Origin: Bacillota bacterium
Lineage (GTDB): Bacteria; Bacillota; UBA4882; UBA10575
Direction: 5' to 3'
NCBI GenBank assembly: GCA_012512605.1
Contig: JAAZDX010000245.1
Coordinates: forward strand, 1 to 5,217
DNA: 5,217 nt
In this document: one piece after another, positions 5,110 to 5,217 of the stretch
Layout: every line of letters starts with the position of its first letter
How positions within the stretch are numbered: position 1 is the first letter of the stretch
The notes under the pieces: model-generated
Told to the model about the DNA's origin: nothing
Seen by the model: only the letters and a program-made list of their open reading frames with translations
Database searches by the model: none
Made by a program: the position numbers and the translations under genes

Positions 5110-5217
5110 TGCGTCCGGGAGACAGCAAGTCCCTGGTAAACGCAGCAAATATTAGTTGAACCCTGAAAACTGAACAGCCAAAGACAGGTAAGCGCGGACT
5201 TCCGGATATACCGGGAG
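5110..5217 (+). promoter_or_regulatory. probable rRNA operon leader (boxA-like motif and hairpins); gene lies beyond the window
   Basis: The leader starts with a stem-loop at 5111-5143 (GCGT with ACGC, CCGGGA with TCCC-GG). TTGAACCCTGAAAACTGA at 5156-5173 closely resembles the boxA-type sequence TGTTCTTTGAAAACT in Bacillus rRNA leaders, where NusB/NusE bind for antitermination. A 7-bp hairpin at 5199-5217 (loop ATATA) sits at the window edge and may be the beginning of the longer 16S processing stalk. No rRNA or tRNA sequence itself is visible, so the identity of the downstream gene is inferred. No open reading frame of note is present. Confidence 0.6.

Noticed and set aside
1..5217. CRISPR array, transposase, phage or toxin-antitoxin system
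   Set aside because: There are no regularly spaced identical repeats, no transposase or integrase motifs, no terminal inverted repeats and no paired small toxin-like genes in the window.

Overview
The window looks like a chromosomal segment from an endospore-forming Bacillota (Firmicutes), most likely an anaerobic clostridial or Limnochordia-like lineage. The evidence is a BofC-like exported protein directly behind the 3' end of yebC, strong AGGAGG-type ribosome binding sites paired with TTG as well as ATG starts, and a right edge that resembles the leader of a Gram-positive rRNA operon. The genus cannot be fixed from this sequence.

Layout. (1) 1-253: C-terminal part of a YebC/PmpR-family protein, + strand. 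(2) 313-813: small secreted or membrane-anchored BofC-like protein, + strand, probably in the same operon. (3) 814-1374: more than 500 bases with no credible protein gene. Most of it (about 823-1285) reads best as a structured non-coding RNA on the minus strand. It ends in a strong hairpin plus T-tract terminator at 823-854, starts with a three-way-junction-like fold at 1197-1278, and contains two diverged copies of an internal module. I do not recognise its family. (4) 1375-3432: complete EF-G-like translational GTPase of the EF-G-2 type, + strand, with a TTG start and a Phe in place of the catalytic His. (5) 3498-3532: a symmetrical bidirectional terminator shared with the convergent gene to its right. 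(6) 3533-4090: GmhA/DiaA-like SIS-fold protein, minus strand, whose usual sugar-phosphate-binding motifs have eroded. (7) About 4130-4170: a short divergent promoter region with sporulation-sigma-like elements facing both ways. (8) 4190-4948: unrecognised, low-complexity, Tyr/Gln/Glu-rich, probably disordered protein, + strand. (9) 5030-5217: a terminator, then a strong sigma-A promoter and a leader with a boxA-like motif and hairpins. This is probably the start of an rRNA operon whose 16S gene lies beyond the window.

Function. The two clearest housekeeping themes are gene expression (YebC, EF-G-2, probable rRNA leader) and sporulation (BofC-like protein; possible late-sporulation control of the divergent pair at 3533-4948). 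The genes are mostly separate transcription units and there is no single pathway. The least explained element is the minus-strand RNA between the BofC-like gene and the EF-G-2 gene.
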